From Mesonia maritima (GTDB lineage Bacteria > Bacteroidota > Bacteroidia > Flavobacteriales > Flavobacteriaceae), in the NCBI RefSeq assembly GCF_042433895.1, contig NZ_JBHLUA010000012.1:1-64000 (forward strand): 64,000 nt of DNA. The letters are read 5' to 3'. Below the pieces are notes generated by a model. It saw only the letters and a program-made list of their open reading frames with translations. It was not told the origin of the DNA and did not search any database. Below are positions 6,751 through 16,777 of the stretch, in pieces (the stretch's first letter is position 1; every line of letters begins with the position of its first letter). Position numbers and translations under genes: made by a program.

Positions 6751-7779
6751 ATGCGGCACATTTATGTAAAATCTCTACCTCTAAAAGATGTTATTCGCGA
6801 TTTAGCAACAGAACTTAACTGCGAAGTGATTGATCATTGCGAAGAATTTCTTATTCAAATTCCTGAAAAACACGGAAAAGGTTATGTACGCGGAATAAAT
6901 TTCAGAAAAGGAATTGGTGTAATTGAATACGACTGTGTTTTTAAAGAGAACATAAATATTCATTTCTCATTAAGCCAAATTCATCCGCTAAAATTTATTT
7001 TTTGTAGCAACGGTATAATTAAACATAGTTTTGAAGAACTCAATAAACCAAATATTATTGAAACCTACCAAAATGCTTTAGTTGCCAGTAGTTCGCATAA
7101 CGGACATATTTTAGAATTCGAAGCGGGAAAACGCGTTCATATGAATAGTTTAGAAATAGATCGCGCCATGTTTGTAAAAGAATTTCCGTGTAGTTTAGAA
7201 CGCTTCGATCACCCGCTAAAAAATTTACTGATGGATGTAGAGGCTAATAAGCTTTTCTATTATCAAGGAAATTATAGCTTGCGAACTTCAGATTTAATTT
7301 CGCAAATGAATACAGACCTGTTTTCAGATTTTCTTAGAGCGGTAAAATTAGAATCTCAAGCCTTAGAAATGTTAGCGGTTCAGATAGATCAATATGAAGA
7401 TGATTTAAAACTGGACAAAAATCAACAAGTTCTTCGCAAACAAGAGATTGAAAAAATAATTGCCCTTACCGAAAATATGACTCAAGATCTTTCGGTAACT
7501 TATACCGTAAAAGAAATTGCCGACGCCATTGGCATAAACATTAATAAACTTCAAGAAGGTTTTAAATACCTTTATAATGATACGGTAAACAATTTTATTC
7601 AAAATAAACGATTAGAGAAAGCTCAAGAATTATTAATTAATACTGAAATAAGTATGCAGGAAATTACTGAAAAAATCGGGCTGAGCAATCCTAGTTATTT
7701 TTCGAAAGTTTTTAAGGAACGCTATAATATAACACCAAACCAATTTAGGAAAGGAAAAGACACTAAGAAGGTGATTTAG
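6751..7779 (+). CDS. AraC-family transcriptional regulator
   Basis: 342 residues. The last 100 residues hold two helix-turn-helix units: the first around TVKEIADAIGININKL, the second around SMQEITEKIGLSNPSYFSK, followed by the family hallmark FKERYNITPNQFR. The N-terminal 200 residues include a stretch (about 60-150) resembling a beta-rich effector domain, as in PchR/YbtA-like regulators, though no ligand can be read from it. DNA-binding, cytoplasmic. Divergent from the glycosyltransferase, with a palindrome in between that could be an operator. Confidence 0.9.
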   Translation: MRHIYVKSLPLKDVIRDLATELNCEVIDHCEEFLIQIPEKHGKGYVRGINFRKGIGVIEYDCVFKENINIHFSLSQIHPLKFIFCSNGIIKHSFEELNKPNIIETYQNALVASSSHNGHILEFEAGKRVHMNSLEIDRAMFVKEFPCSLERFDHPLKNLLMDVEANKLFYYQGNYSLRTSDLISQMNTDLFSDFLRAVKLESQALEMLAVQIDQYEDDLKLDKNQQVLRKQEIEKIIALTENMTQDLSVTYTVKEIADAIGININKLQEGFKYLYNDTVNNFIQNKRLEKAQELLINTEISMQEITEKIGLSNPSYFSKVFKERYNITPNQFRKGKDTKKVI

Positions 7780-7847
7780 TACATATTAATGTTTTTTTAA
7801 GAAGTTGTCATTTTAGTGTTAAAAATGCGCTAATTAAGTTTTTTTTA

Positions 7848-8234
7848 TTGAAAATGATGCAGTTTCATTCTATTTTTAAAACAAAAAAACGAATGAAAGT
7901 TAGAGAATATTATTACGAGGAAGCGATAATTGAAGAGATAAAAAAATCTTTTGCTTTCCCAAAAAATAAGACTTCAGACAGGCTGTACAGTTATTTTCTT
8001 AAAAGAAATTTTCAGGCTCAAGAAGTAGCGATTGATTATGAGCGAAAAATTGCTTATCTTCAATACCACCATTCTACACAACATACCGATGATCGTCTAA
8101 CAACCGCTTCATCTAAAATTGTAGAATTACATTTTAGTAGCATGAAACAACTGTTATTAACGTGTATTAAAAGACAACGAACACAAAAGACTTCTCGAAA
8201 AATAGCCAAAAATTCGAGTTATAGCTTAAATTAA
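7848..8234 (+). CDS. Conserved-looking hypothetical protein
   Basis: 128 residues, or 125 if the second in-frame Met is used. Basic and hydrophilic with no membrane helix or signal peptide; the N-terminal part (VREYYYEEAIIEEI) looks helical, and the C-terminus is Lys/Arg/Ser-rich. No family recognised. It follows the AraC-type gene by 68 bases in the same direction and precedes the DUF1328 gene by 31. Function unknown. Confidence 0.6.
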   Translation: MKMMQFHSIFKTKKRMKVREYYYEEAIIEEIKKSFAFPKNKTSDRLYSYFLKRNFQAQEVAIDYERKIAYLQYHHSTQHTDDRLTTASSKIVELHFSSMKQLLLTCIKRQRTQKTSRKIAKNSSYSLN

Positions 8235-8265
8235 AACTAACTACTAACCTTAAAACTTAATTATT

Positions 8266-8427
8266 ATGATTAGATGGATTGTTATTTTTTTGATAATCGC
8301 TTTAGTTGCCGCAATCTTCGGATTTGGTGGTATTGCTGAAGGAGCTGCAGATATTGCAAAAATTATTTTCTACATTTTTATTGTACTATTAGTAATTTCA
8401 CTAATATCAAGAATGTTTAGAAGATAA
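8266..8427 (+). CDS. DUF1328-type small membrane protein
   Basis: 53 residues beginning MIRWIVIFLIIALVAA, then GFGGIAEGAADIAKIIF, and ending in a basic tail. Two transmembrane helices (about 4-21 and 30-48) joined by the Gly/Ala-rich turn are typical of the DUF1328 (YtjA-like) family. Inner membrane; molecular function unknown, related proteins are often linked with stress. A strong terminator follows within 20 bases. Confidence 0.85.
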   Translation: MIRWIVIFLIIALVAAIFGFGGIAEGAADIAKIIFYIFIVLLVISLISRMFRR

Positions 8428-8445
8428 GCTAAAACAGAAAAAACA

Positions 8446-8474
8446 AAAGGTGCTTCAAGAGAAGCGCCTTTTTT
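8446..8474 (+). terminator. Terminator after the DUF1328 gene
   Basis: AAAGGTGCTTC, loop AAGA, GAAGCGCCTTTTTT: an eleven-pair stem with one G-T pair and a T run. It overlaps the 3' end of the convergent CPXCG gene by two bases. Confidence 0.8.
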
Positions 8475-8652
8475 ATTGCTCTAAACTTTCCGCTTGAAAA
8501 ACTACCAAATTTCCTGCTTCAAACTTCACTTCAATTTTTATCGGATTACAGCAAACCTCACAATCTTCCACATAAGTTTGACTTACGGAAGGATCTAATA
8601 ACATCGATATTTCTTCCCAACAATGTGGACATTGAAAAAAATGTTCTATCAT
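8473..8652 (-). CDS. CPXCG-type cysteine-rich small protein
   Basis: 59 residues. Two Cys pairs, C8-P-H-C11 and C31-E-V-C34-C35, enclose a short beta-like segment, and the start MIEHFFQCPHC is characteristic of the CPXCG (Cys_rich_CPXG) family, small probable zinc-ribbon proteins of unknown role. Cytoplasmic. It lies 12 bases upstream of the TolC stop on the same strand, so it may be carried at the end of the efflux operon's transcript. The function is not known for the family. Confidence 0.85.
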   Translation of the reverse strand: MIEHFFQCPHCWEEISMLLDPSVSQTYVEDCEVCCNPIKIEVKFEAGNLVVFQAESLEQ

Positions 8653-8663
8653 AAAAAAGTATT

Positions 8664-9998
8664 CTAAAATTCAACATTTAAAAGCTGACCAGATAGTTGC
8701 AACACCTGAAGTTCAGCTAATTTAGCGTCGTATTTCGCTAAATTTTTACTCGTTTTTGCGTTAATTAAATTTATTTGCGCTTGCCGAAATTCGATAGAAG
8801 AAATCTGACCGATTTTAAATCGCTCTTCAGAACGTTCAAAATTCGCTTCACTAGTAATTACGTTTTGCTCTTGTAAACGATAAATATATAAACGATTTTG
8901 ATACTTGTCTAATGCGTTTTTTAGATCGCGATTTACTTCATTTTCAATTTGCTTTTTTTGCAACTGTTGATTTTCATAACGTATTTTCGCATTTCTTACC
9001 CGAACAGCTGTCGATCCGCCATCAAAAATATCCCACGATAAATTAACGCTCGCAGAAAGCCCGGAAGTGGTTTGTAATGAACCCGGAAAAAAAGGACTTT
9101 CAGCACTCTTATTTCTATTCCAGCCGTACGAACCCGTTAAACCAACCGTTGGTAAATAACCCGATCGATTCACTTTAATATCATATTCGCTTATCACAAG
9201 ATTTTTTTCAATTTGAAGCAAGGAAACATTATTACTTTTTGCCTCTTCTACATAATTTTCTATCGTTAATTGTGGTGTAAACGAAACCAGCGTATCAACT
9301 TCAAAATTAGCATTAGGTTCCTTATTTAAAATTACATTTAAATCTCTTTTGGTGTTTCGCAATTGCTGGCGAGTACTAATTAAATTTATGCTATCGTTGG
9401 TGACATCAACTTGGGCGTTTAAAACTTCTAACTTATTGCTTTGTCCGTAATCAAATTGATATTCTGCTCTGGTAACGCGCTGTTGTGAAATTTCGAGCGT
9501 TTGTTTTAAAACCTCTACATTTTCAGATAAACGTGCAATTTCAAAATAAACTGAAAAAAGTTCTAAAAGTGTATTTTCTATCGTTTCTCTTGCTTCAAGT
9601 TCAGATAAATCGTATTGTTCTTTTAATTGTCGGTAATTATACAATCTCCCTAAACCATCAAAAAGTGTGTAATTTAAATCGATGGAAGCGCCGTAACCGG
9701 TATTTTCTAAATTATTTTGGTCACGCGGTTCTTCCCCGTTAACTTCGGTTAAACGATCGTTTAAACTATAATTTGTAAACGCATTTCCAGTTAAACTCGG
9801 TAAATAACCGGAATTTAAAATACTGGCATTATTTTCGGCTATTTCGGTATTATTTTCGGATACTTCAATTCCAAAATTATTTTCTAACGTTTGCTCGATG
9901 GCTTCTTTCTTCGATAAAAAAGGAAGCTCTTCTTGCGCTTGAACAACACAACTGAATAAAAAAATGCTGACTAAAAGAAACTGATTAATTTTTTTCAT
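8664..9998 (-). CDS. TolC-family outer membrane efflux protein
   Basis: 444 residues with a cleavable signal peptide ending near VQAQEE. The mature protein shows the TolC duplication: long heptad helices (for example LYNYRQLKEQYDLSELEARETIENTL) alternating with short amphipathic strands (INLSWDIFDGG). It forms the outer-membrane channel of a tripartite pump. Its start overlaps the end of the RND pump gene by 14 bases, so the two are translationally linked, and the adaptor lies just upstream. Substrate not predictable. Confidence 0.93.
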   Translation of the reverse strand: MKKINQFLLVSIFLFSCVVQAQEELPFLSKKEAIEQTLENNFGIEVSENNTEIAENNASILNSGYLPSLTGNAFTNYSLNDRLTEVNGEEPRDQNNLENTGYGASIDLNYTLFDGLGRLYNYRQLKEQYDLSELEARETIENTLLELFSVYFEIARLSENVEVLKQTLEISQQRVTRAEYQFDYGQSNKLEVLNAQVDVTNDSINLISTRQQLRNTKRDLNVILNKEPNANFEVDTLVSFTPQLTIENYVEEAKSNNVSLLQIEKNLVISEYDIKVNRSGYLPTVGLTGSYGWNRNKSAESPFFPGSLQTTSGLSASVNLSWDIFDGGSTAVRVRNAKIRYENQQLQKKQIENEVNRDLKNALDKYQNRLYIYRLQEQNVITSEANFERSEERFKIGQISSIEFRQAQINLINAKTSKNLAKYDAKLAELQVLQLSGQLLNVEF

Positions 9999-12900
9999 CT
10001 TCTTTTATTTTTTGCTCTTTAATAGCACGTTCAACTTCTTCCTTCGAAATTTTATTTCCCGTTTTCAACCACTTTATTTTTGTTTTCAATTCATTTGTAG
10101 CTGATAATAATAGTGGTAAAAATAATAGAGTTAGTAAAGTCGCAATTCCTATTCCGTAAGCAATTGAAATTGCCATCGGTTTTAAAAATTGGGCTTGTCT
10201 ACTTCTTTCTAACAACAAAGGTGCTAAACCGGCAATTGTAGTAACAGAGGTTAAAAATATGGCACGAAATCTCGATCTTCCCGCTTCATATAAAGCATCA
10301 TCGAATTTCATTCCTTCTTTTAAAAAGGCATTAAATTTTCCGATTAACACCAAACCGTCATTTACCATAATTCCGATGAGCGCGATAATTCCTAATGCTG
10401 AAAGTACATTAATGGGGAAACCGTGAATTAAATGTCCCCAACCAATTGCAATTACACTTAACGGAATCATTAGCATTAATAATAGCGGCTGGCTATAACT
10501 TCTGAAAGTAAACGCAATCGTGGCATAAATTAAAAATAAAATGACCGGAAAAACTTTATTTGCTGAATCGGTTAATTTTCCGGCTTCTCTATTTTGCCCT
10601 TCATAAGAAGCTTTTACCGTAGGATATTTTGAAGTAATTTCGGGCATAACATTATTCTGAATATCTAGTAAAATTTCAGTAGAACTTCCATTAGGATCTT
10701 CCATATCTGCATTCACCTGAATTTCCCGAACGCCATCTAAATGCCGAATCGATTCATCTCCTCTTGCGATTCTATAACTGACAATTTCTTGAAAAGGAAC
10801 ACGTTCTCCGGCTGGTGTTACAATGCGCATTTCATCTAAATCGCTTAACGAATTTCTATTTTCTAATCCGTAGCGAACCCAAACCCGAATTTCATCTTGT
10901 CCGCGCTGAAAACGTTGTGCTTGCGCTCCAAAAAAACCACCGCGAATTTGCCTCATAACCGAATTTAGGGTTAAACCTAACGCATACGCATTGTCTTTTA
11001 GCGTCACATTTAATTCTTTTGCGCCTTCCGGATCGGTATCGGTAATATCTTTTAACAACGAATTATTTTCTAAGGCTTCACGCAACTCTTCGGTTGCTGC
11101 TTTTAATTCTTCAGTATTATTTCCTAACAATGAAACCGAAATAGGACTTCCGCCAAAATTTCCGCCGGAACCGAAAGTTAATTGTTCAACGCCATAAACT
11201 TCGCCAACTTCATCTCGAATCGCATTGGTAATTTCTGGTGAACCGAAATCGCGTTCTTCTCCCGGTAATAAATTTACCCGTAGCGAAGCTTTATTATTTC
11301 CGGGTCCCACACGTTTTATAATATTTTCAACTACTTCTTTATTGCCGGTTTGTTTTTTGGTAAATTCTTTATTCACGCGCCAAGCTGCATCTTCAACCAT
11401 AGAAATTACAGAATCGGTCCGTTTTGGGTTGGTTCCTTCTGCCATTAATAAGTTAATACTAACCGTGTCACTGGCAATACTCGGGAATAAGGTAATTCTA
11501 ATAATTCCGCCGCCAATCGCGCCAATTGTAATTACAAAAGCTGCGATTACAAATGCAAACGAAACAAAACGTTGACGCAATACGAATTTTAATGCCGGAC
11601 TGTAAATTTTATCACGGCAATACTGCATAAACTCATCTCCTTTTTTATTGAACCAGCGCAGTTTGTAAAAAACTTTATCGATTCCTTTTTTAGATTTCTG
11701 TTCCTCTTCGGTTTCTTTAATCAAGGCTTTGGAATGGGCGATGTGAGCCGGCAAAATAATTAAAGCTTCAATTAAAGAGACGACCAGGGTGAGAATTACA
11801 ACAGTTGAAACTTCTCCAAAAAATTCGCCTATTCTACTATCTAAAAATTGAAACGTGGCAAAAGCTAAAACGGTGGTAATAATTGCTGAAACAATTGGCG
11901 GAATAACTTCCATCGTTCCATCGATAGCGGCTTTTATGGGAGATTTTCCCATTTCGTAATGTTGATAAATATTTTCTGAAATTACAATTCCGTCATCTAC
12001 CAAAATTCCGATTACTATAATCATTCCAAAAAGGGAAAGTACGTTAATGGTAACTCCCAGCGAACCTGCAAAAATGAACATTCCTAAAAAAGCAACCGGT
12101 AAACCAAAAGCTACCCAAAAAGCTAAGCGTGTATTCAGAAAAAAGGAAAGAAAAATTAATACCAGGGCAATTCCCATAATTCCATTTTCAATAAGCAATT
12201 GCGTTCGCTGATTTAATCGGACTGAAGAATCACGCGTTATATCAAGTTGAACTACTTCGTGACTTTCATTATAATCGTTTACATACTCATTAATTTTTTC
12301 AGCAGTAGAAAGTAAATCTTCATTATTAGTATTGCTGATATTTACATTTACCGCAACATTCCCGTTGAAATAAGAAGCATTTGGCGTTTCTGAAAATTGA
12401 TCGCGAACAGTTGCTACATCTTCTAACTGAACGAGCGTCCCATTATCGTTGGCTCTAACTACAATATTATTTAATTCATCTGCGTAATACGAACGATTAC
12501 TGGCTCGAATTAAAAAATCTTCAGCATTTGTTTTTATATTCCCGCCGGTAGTTAAAATATTGGTTTCTGCAACGGCATTGGCAACTTCCTGAAAGGTTAA
12601 ATTATACGCTAATAAATCGTTCTCCCGAACGGCAATTTGAATTTCTTCTTCAGGAAAACCGGTAATTTCAATTTGCGAAATTCCATCCATTCTGCGAAGA
12701 TCATTTTCTATAGAACGGCTTATTTCTTTTAAAGTTTCTAGGGAAATTCCTTCACCATTAATTGCAAAAGAAATGGTTTCACGAATGTTTTCTTCTTTTG
12801 CGATAACGAGCGGTTCCATATCTGCCGGAAAAGTAGGAACGCGATCTACCGCATTTTTCACTTCGGTTAGCATGACATCGATATCTTCATCTTGATCGAT

Positions 12901-13185
12901 CTCTACGGTAATGCTTCCGCCGCCTTGTCGGGAAGTAGATGTTACGCGATCTATACCGGCCAAGCCTTTTAAATTATCTTCAATCTTAAGAACAATTCCT
13001 TCTTCAATTTCTTGTGGCGTGGCACCGGGATAATTTAGATCGATATTGATAATTTGTGACTCGATTAAAGGAAAGAATGAAGATTTCATTCTTGTTAAGC
13101 CTATAATTCCGAAGGCAATAAAAGCGAGAATTACAATATTAACCGCAACTTCATAACGAATAAAATAACTGATAATTTTACGCAT
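9985..13185 (-). CDS. RND efflux pump permease (HAE1/AcrB-like)
   Basis: 1066 residues, the usual RND length. Twelve transmembrane helices lie in two sixfold sets (first helix near 10-30, then about 330-470, 540-560 and 850-1030), with two large periplasmic loops. Helix 4 holds VDDGIVISENI, with the Asp pair used for proton relay in AcrB; the second-half equivalent reads VNDGLVLIG. Two aspartates therefore remain, as expected for HAE1 drug-type pumps rather than CusA metal pumps. Inner membrane. It is coupled to the adaptor upstream by a one-base overlap and to TolC downstream by 14. Confidence 0.95.
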   Translation of the reverse strand: MRKIISYFIRYEVAVNIVILAFIAFGIIGLTRMKSSFFPLIESQIINIDLNYPGATPQEIEEGIVLKIEDNLKGLAGIDRVTSTSRQGGGSITVEIDQDEDIDVMLTEVKNAVDRVPTFPADMEPLVIAKEENIRETISFAINGEGISLETLKEISRSIENDLRRMDGISQIEITGFPEEEIQIAVRENDLLAYNLTFQEVANAVAETNILTTGGNIKTNAEDFLIRASNRSYYADELNNIVVRANDNGTLVQLEDVATVRDQFSETPNASYFNGNVAVNVNISNTNNEDLLSTAEKINEYVNDYNESHEVVQLDITRDSSVRLNQRTQLLIENGIMGIALVLIFLSFFLNTRLAFWVAFGLPVAFLGMFIFAGSLGVTINVLSLFGMIIVIGILVDDGIVISENIYQHYEMGKSPIKAAIDGTMEVIPPIVSAIITTVLAFATFQFLDSRIGEFFGEVSTVVILTLVVSLIEALIILPAHIAHSKALIKETEEEQKSKKGIDKVFYKLRWFNKKGDEFMQYCRDKIYSPALKFVLRQRFVSFAFVIAAFVITIGAIGGGIIRITLFPSIASDTVSINLLMAEGTNPKRTDSVISMVEDAAWRVNKEFTKKQTGNKEVVENIIKRVGPGNNKASLRVNLLPGEERDFGSPEITNAIRDEVGEVYGVEQLTFGSGGNFGGSPISVSLLGNNTEELKAATEELREALENNSLLKDITDTDPEGAKELNVTLKDNAYALGLTLNSVMRQIRGGFFGAQAQRFQRGQDEIRVWVRYGLENRNSLSDLDEMRIVTPAGERVPFQEIVSYRIARGDESIRHLDGVREIQVNADMEDPNGSSTEILLDIQNNVMPEITSKYPTVKASYEGQNREAGKLTDSANKVFPVILFLIYATIAFTFRSYSQPLLLMLMIPLSVIAIGWGHLIHGFPINVLSALGIIALIGIMVNDGLVLIGKFNAFLKEGMKFDDALYEAGRSRFRAIFLTSVTTIAGLAPLLLERSRQAQFLKPMAISIAYGIGIATLLTLLFLPLLLSATNELKTKIKWLKTGNKISKEEVERAIKEQKIKEDEKN

Positions 13186-14318
13186 TAGTCGTTGGTTTTA
13201 GCTTGCTTTTTATCTTGAAAAATTTTAATAGGCATTCCGGCATAGGCTCCGGGAACAGGTTTTTTTATATATTTTGTTCCATCTTTTAAACCTTTGATAA
13301 CTGCCTTTTTTTCTGAAGTATAAACCGGATTTACTTCAACTAAATCGAGAACGTTTTCTCTTACAATGTACAATTGCGTTTGATCGACCAATAATTTTCG
13401 GTCGATTAAGATAGCGTTTTCTACTTTTTTTGCTTCTAGTTGCGCTTCTAAATACATTCCTTCTTTTAAAGCATCATTTTTTACTTCAATATAAACGCGA
13501 ATGGATTGTGTATTTTGATCGATACTGGCATTTATACGCGAGACGGTTCCCGTGTAATCTTTTTTACCTTCTAGATCTGTAAGGCTTACTTTTTCACCTT
13601 CTTTTAGCAAATCGCTATATTCTTTAGCAATGGAAACTTCTAATTCATAAACTGAAGGATCTATAAATTCTCCCAATTTTTGACCTTGCCGAACCAACGC
13701 GCCTTTAGTTACAACAGCTTCGGTTAAAACGCCATCGAACGGAGCAACAATAGTATATTTTACAAGCCTTTCTTCTAAATTTTTTACGTTGTAATAGGTA
13801 GATAATATTCCTCTTCCGGTGATGAAATACCGTTCTTTTGAATTGGAAATTTCAGGAAGTTTTGGAGTTGTTTTATTTAAATCGTAATTGTTTAGATATT
13901 TTTCCCATTTCGGAAATACTTCAGGGTAATCTAGACGCAAATCGGGCATAATCGCCGCAATTTGATTATATAATTCACTTTTAGCCGATTGTACCGAAGC
14001 GGTATATTCTTGTGCGTTTAACTTCAGTAAAACTTGTCCGCGATTGTAAGTTTGACCAGGTCTAAACTCTTTTGCGCTATATTGAAAAACACCTTGAACT
14101 TCAGAAAATAATTCAATTCTATTTTTTGCGACTAATGTCCCGTTTGCCGGAAGTTGAATAGGAATCGTTTTGTTTTGAACGGTATCTACAAACACGGTTT
14201 TCACCACTTTTTTTACGGGTGGTTTTTCTTTTTTATTACTATCGATTAAATAATAAGCTAATGCACTGGCACCGATTAAAATAATTAAGCCAATAAAAAT
14301 GCTAATAAACTTTCTCAT
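13185..14318 (-). CDS. RND periplasmic adaptor (membrane fusion protein)
   Basis: 377 residues with an N-terminal anchor helix (about 4-24). A biotinyl-lipoyl-like half motif (ELFSEVQGVFQYS) begins near residue 65, a helical hairpin follows, and the second half motif (YTIVAPFDGVLTEAVVTKGALV) precedes the beta-barrel domain. This is the standard adaptor order, bridging pump and TolC in the periplasm. It is the first gene of the adaptor-pump-TolC operon; a 13-base palindrome lies upstream and may be an operator. Confidence 0.93.
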   Translation of the reverse strand: MRKFISIFIGLIILIGASALAYYLIDSNKKEKPPVKKVVKTVFVDTVQNKTIPIQLPANGTLVAKNRIELFSEVQGVFQYSAKEFRPGQTYNRGQVLLKLNAQEYTASVQSAKSELYNQIAAIMPDLRLDYPEVFPKWEKYLNNYDLNKTTPKLPEISNSKERYFITGRGILSTYYNVKNLEERLVKYTIVAPFDGVLTEAVVTKGALVRQGQKLGEFIDPSVYELEVSIAKEYSDLLKEGEKVSLTDLEGKKDYTGTVSRINASIDQNTQSIRVYIEVKNDALKEGMYLEAQLEAKKVENAILIDRKLLVDQTQLYIVRENVLDLVEVNPVYTSEKKAVIKGLKDGTKYIKKPVPGAYAGMPIKIFQDKKQAKTND

Positions 14319-14353
14319 TAAGAGGTATTTATAAAAATTTATTAATAATAAGA

Positions 14354-14366
14354 TTAGTTAAACTAA
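14354..14366. promoter_or_regulatory. Perfect palindrome TTAGTT-A-AACTAA upstream of the efflux operon
   Basis: A 6-1-6 perfect inverted repeat 36 bases upstream of the adaptor start, in the 87-base gap between that operon and the ABC-F gene. Position and symmetry suit a repressor site for the pump; no regulator gene lies next to it. Confidence 0.3.
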
Positions 14367-14405
14367 ACCTTGGCAAAATGCTGAAAGTTTAGCAATATTT
14401 TAAGG

Positions 14406-16325
14406 CTAGTTGAATTGTTCTAAGCGTTCTTGAATTTCTTCCCAATCTTTCATTAACGTATGTAATTCTTCTTTTTTCGCTTCATAACGTGTAAAAAAAT
14501 CAGGATCTGCAACGGTTTTATCATAGTTTGTTGCCAGTTCTACATCGTCTTCTTTAATTTCTTTTTCCAACTTACTTATTTTCGCTTCAACATTGCTCAA
14601 CTTATTATTAAGCGATTTCAATTTCTTCTGGTCTTTATAAGACTGTTTTGTAGGCTTTTCGTTTAATGAGTTTTCCTCTTTTTTTACAGTAGTTCTTTTT
14701 TCTGCTTCACGTAGATTTTCAATATTTCGCTCTTGTAAATAATAATCGATATCGCCTAAATATTCTTTTATTTTATGATCTTTAAACTCATAAATTGTAT
14801 GCGTTAAGCCTTGCAGAAAATCACGATCGTGTGAAACTAGAATTAACGTTCCTTCAAATTTTGCGAGCGCTTCTTTTAAAACATTTTTAGACTGAATATC
14901 TAAATGGTTTGTTGGCTCATCCATTACCAACACATTAAACGGTTCTAGCAGCATTTTAGCGAGTGCTAATCGATTTCGTTCTCCTCCTGAAAGTACTTTT
15001 ACATATTTATCGACATCGTCGCCTCTAAATAAAAATGCACCTAAAATATCGCGGACTTTGGTACGTGTTTTTTCGTTTGCGGCATCTAACATCGTATCAT
15101 GAACGGTTTTATTTCCGTCTAAATATTCGGCTTGATTTTGAGCAAAATATCCGATTTGCACATTATGTCCTAATTTCAGTTTTCCTTGGTATTCAATTTC
15201 GCCGACAATAATTTTTGCTAAGGTAGATTTCCCTTGCCCATTTTGGCCTACAAAAGCCGTTTTTGCATTGCGTTCAATTTCTAAATCTATATGTTGAAGT
15301 ACATTTTTATTTCCGTAGCTTTTCGAAATATTTTCGGCTTCAATAACCACTTTTCCGGGATTTACAGAGACCGGAAAATTTAAAGTCATCACACTATTAT
15401 CGTCTTCATCGACTTCAATTCTATTAATTTTATCGAGCTTTTTCTCTAAAGATTTTGCCATTGAAGCTTTTGAGGCTTTGGCTTTAAACTTATCGATGAG
15501 CTTTTCGGTATGCTCAATTTCCTTTTGCTGATTTTTTTGCGCGGCAAATTGTTGCTCTCTGCGTTCTTTCCGTAAGGTTAAATAGGTAGAATAAGGTTTT
15601 GGGTAATCATAAATTTTACCAAGCGATATTTCTATGGTACGGTTGGTAACATTATCTAAAAACATTTTATCGTGCGAAACAATGACTACACAACCCGAAT
15701 AAGATTTTAAAAAATCTTCTAACCAAATAATACTTTCAATATCTAAATGGTTTGTTGGCTCATCGAGTAATAAAATATCGTTATTCTGAAGCAGTAATTT
15801 TGCGAGTTCTATTCGCATACGCCAACCCCCGGAAAAAGTTTCCGTTAGTTTATTGAAATCTTCCCGTTCGAAACCTAAACCTTGTAAAATACGTTCGGTC
15901 TCACCTTGATAATTATAACCGCCTAAAATTTCATATTGGTGCTGAACATCATTTAAATCGATCATTAATTGATGATACGATTCACTTTCATAATCGGTTC
16001 TTTCAGCTAAATCATGATTTATTTCAGCCAGCCTTTTTTCAAGCTTTTTGATTTCCACGAAAGCTTGGTAAGATTCTTCGAGTACCGTTCTTCCTTCATC
16101 AAAATCAATATCCTGACGTAAAAAGCCAATTCGCAAATCTTTTTCTTTCGCTATTTGTCCGGTATCGGCTTCTAAATCTCCCGCTAAAATTTTGAGCATC
16201 GTAGATTTTCCGGCGCCATTTTTCCCCACTAAACCGATACGATCTCCAGCACCGAGTCTGTAAGTAATTTCTTCGAATAAAAACTCTCCTTGAAAGGAAA
16301 TTGATAAATTATGAATATTCAACAT
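14406..16325 (-). CDS. ABC-F family ATPase (Uup-like)
   Basis: 639 residues, no membrane helices. Two ABC cassettes in one chain: Walker A GKNGAGKS (34-41), signature FSGGWRMR and Walker B LLLDEPTNHLDIES in the first; GQNGQGKST, LSGGERNR and LVMDEPTNHLD in the second. The linker between them and the C-terminal region (about 555-639, Lys/Glu-rich coiled coil) match ABC-F proteins of the Uup/EttA kind, which act on ribosomes or on structured nucleic acid rather than in transport. Likely role in translation rescue. Single gene. Confidence 0.93.
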   Translation of the reverse strand: MLNIHNLSISFQGEFLFEEITYRLGAGDRIGLVGKNGAGKSTMLKILAGDLEADTGQIAKEKDLRIGFLRQDIDFDEGRTVLEESYQAFVEIKKLEKRLAEINHDLAERTDYESESYHQLMIDLNDVQHQYEILGGYNYQGETERILQGLGFEREDFNKLTETFSGGWRMRIELAKLLLQNNDILLLDEPTNHLDIESIIWLEDFLKSYSGCVVIVSHDKMFLDNVTNRTIEISLGKIYDYPKPYSTYLTLRKERREQQFAAQKNQQKEIEHTEKLIDKFKAKASKASMAKSLEKKLDKINRIEVDEDDNSVMTLNFPVSVNPGKVVIEAENISKSYGNKNVLQHIDLEIERNAKTAFVGQNGQGKSTLAKIIVGEIEYQGKLKLGHNVQIGYFAQNQAEYLDGNKTVHDTMLDAANEKTRTKVRDILGAFLFRGDDVDKYVKVLSGGERNRLALAKMLLEPFNVLVMDEPTNHLDIQSKNVLKEALAKFEGTLILVSHDRDFLQGLTHTIYEFKDHKIKEYLGDIDYYLQERNIENLREAEKRTTVKKEENSLNEKPTKQSYKDQKKLKSLNNKLSNVEAKISKLEKEIKEDDVELATNYDKTVADPDFFTRYEAKKEELHTLMKDWEEIQERLEQFN

Positions 16326-16393
16326 TAGTGTAACTTATGTAACAGGATTAACTGCAAAGATGCTTAAATTTGTACAGCTATAAAAAACTAGTT

Positions 16394-16777
16394 ATGAAAT
16401 TCTTGAAAGGCACCAAATTATACAGCATTATTACCGGAACTTGTCCAGTTTGCCAGGAAGAAAGTATGTATAAAAAATCGAATCCGTATAAATTAGGAAG
16501 TATTCACGATATGCACGAAAAATGTTCGCATTGCCACACAAAATACAAAATTGAACCTTCATTTTTTTATGGTGCAATGTATGTAAGTTATGGACTTGGC
16601 GTGGCTTTTTCTGTAGCAGCATTCGTTATCGCTCACTTTTTTTTAGGTGCTGACTTATTAGTTTCTTTTCTTGCAATTATTGGAACGTTAATCGCTTTTA
16701 TGCCGATAATCATGCGTTTATCTAGAAATATTTGGATAAACTTCTTCTTCAGTTACAAAAAATCGGCAGGTCGTTAA
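16394..16777 (+). CDS. DUF983 zinc-ribbon membrane protein
   Basis: 127 residues from ATG at 16394; a TTG eight codons earlier is less likely. An N-terminal zinc ribbon with TCPVC and CSHC pairs (about 15-50) is followed by two hydrophobic helices (about 54-75 and 80-103) and a basic tail. This is the DUF983 layout. Inner membrane with the zinc ribbon probably cytoplasmic. Function unknown for the family. Its stop overlaps the end of the convergent oxidoreductase gene by four bases. Confidence 0.85.
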   Translation: MKFLKGTKLYSIITGTCPVCQEESMYKKSNPYKLGSIHDMHEKCSHCHTKYKIEPSFFYGAMYVSYGLGVAFSVAAFVIAHFFLGADLLVSFLAIIGTLIAFMPIIMRLSRNIWINFFFSYKKSAGR

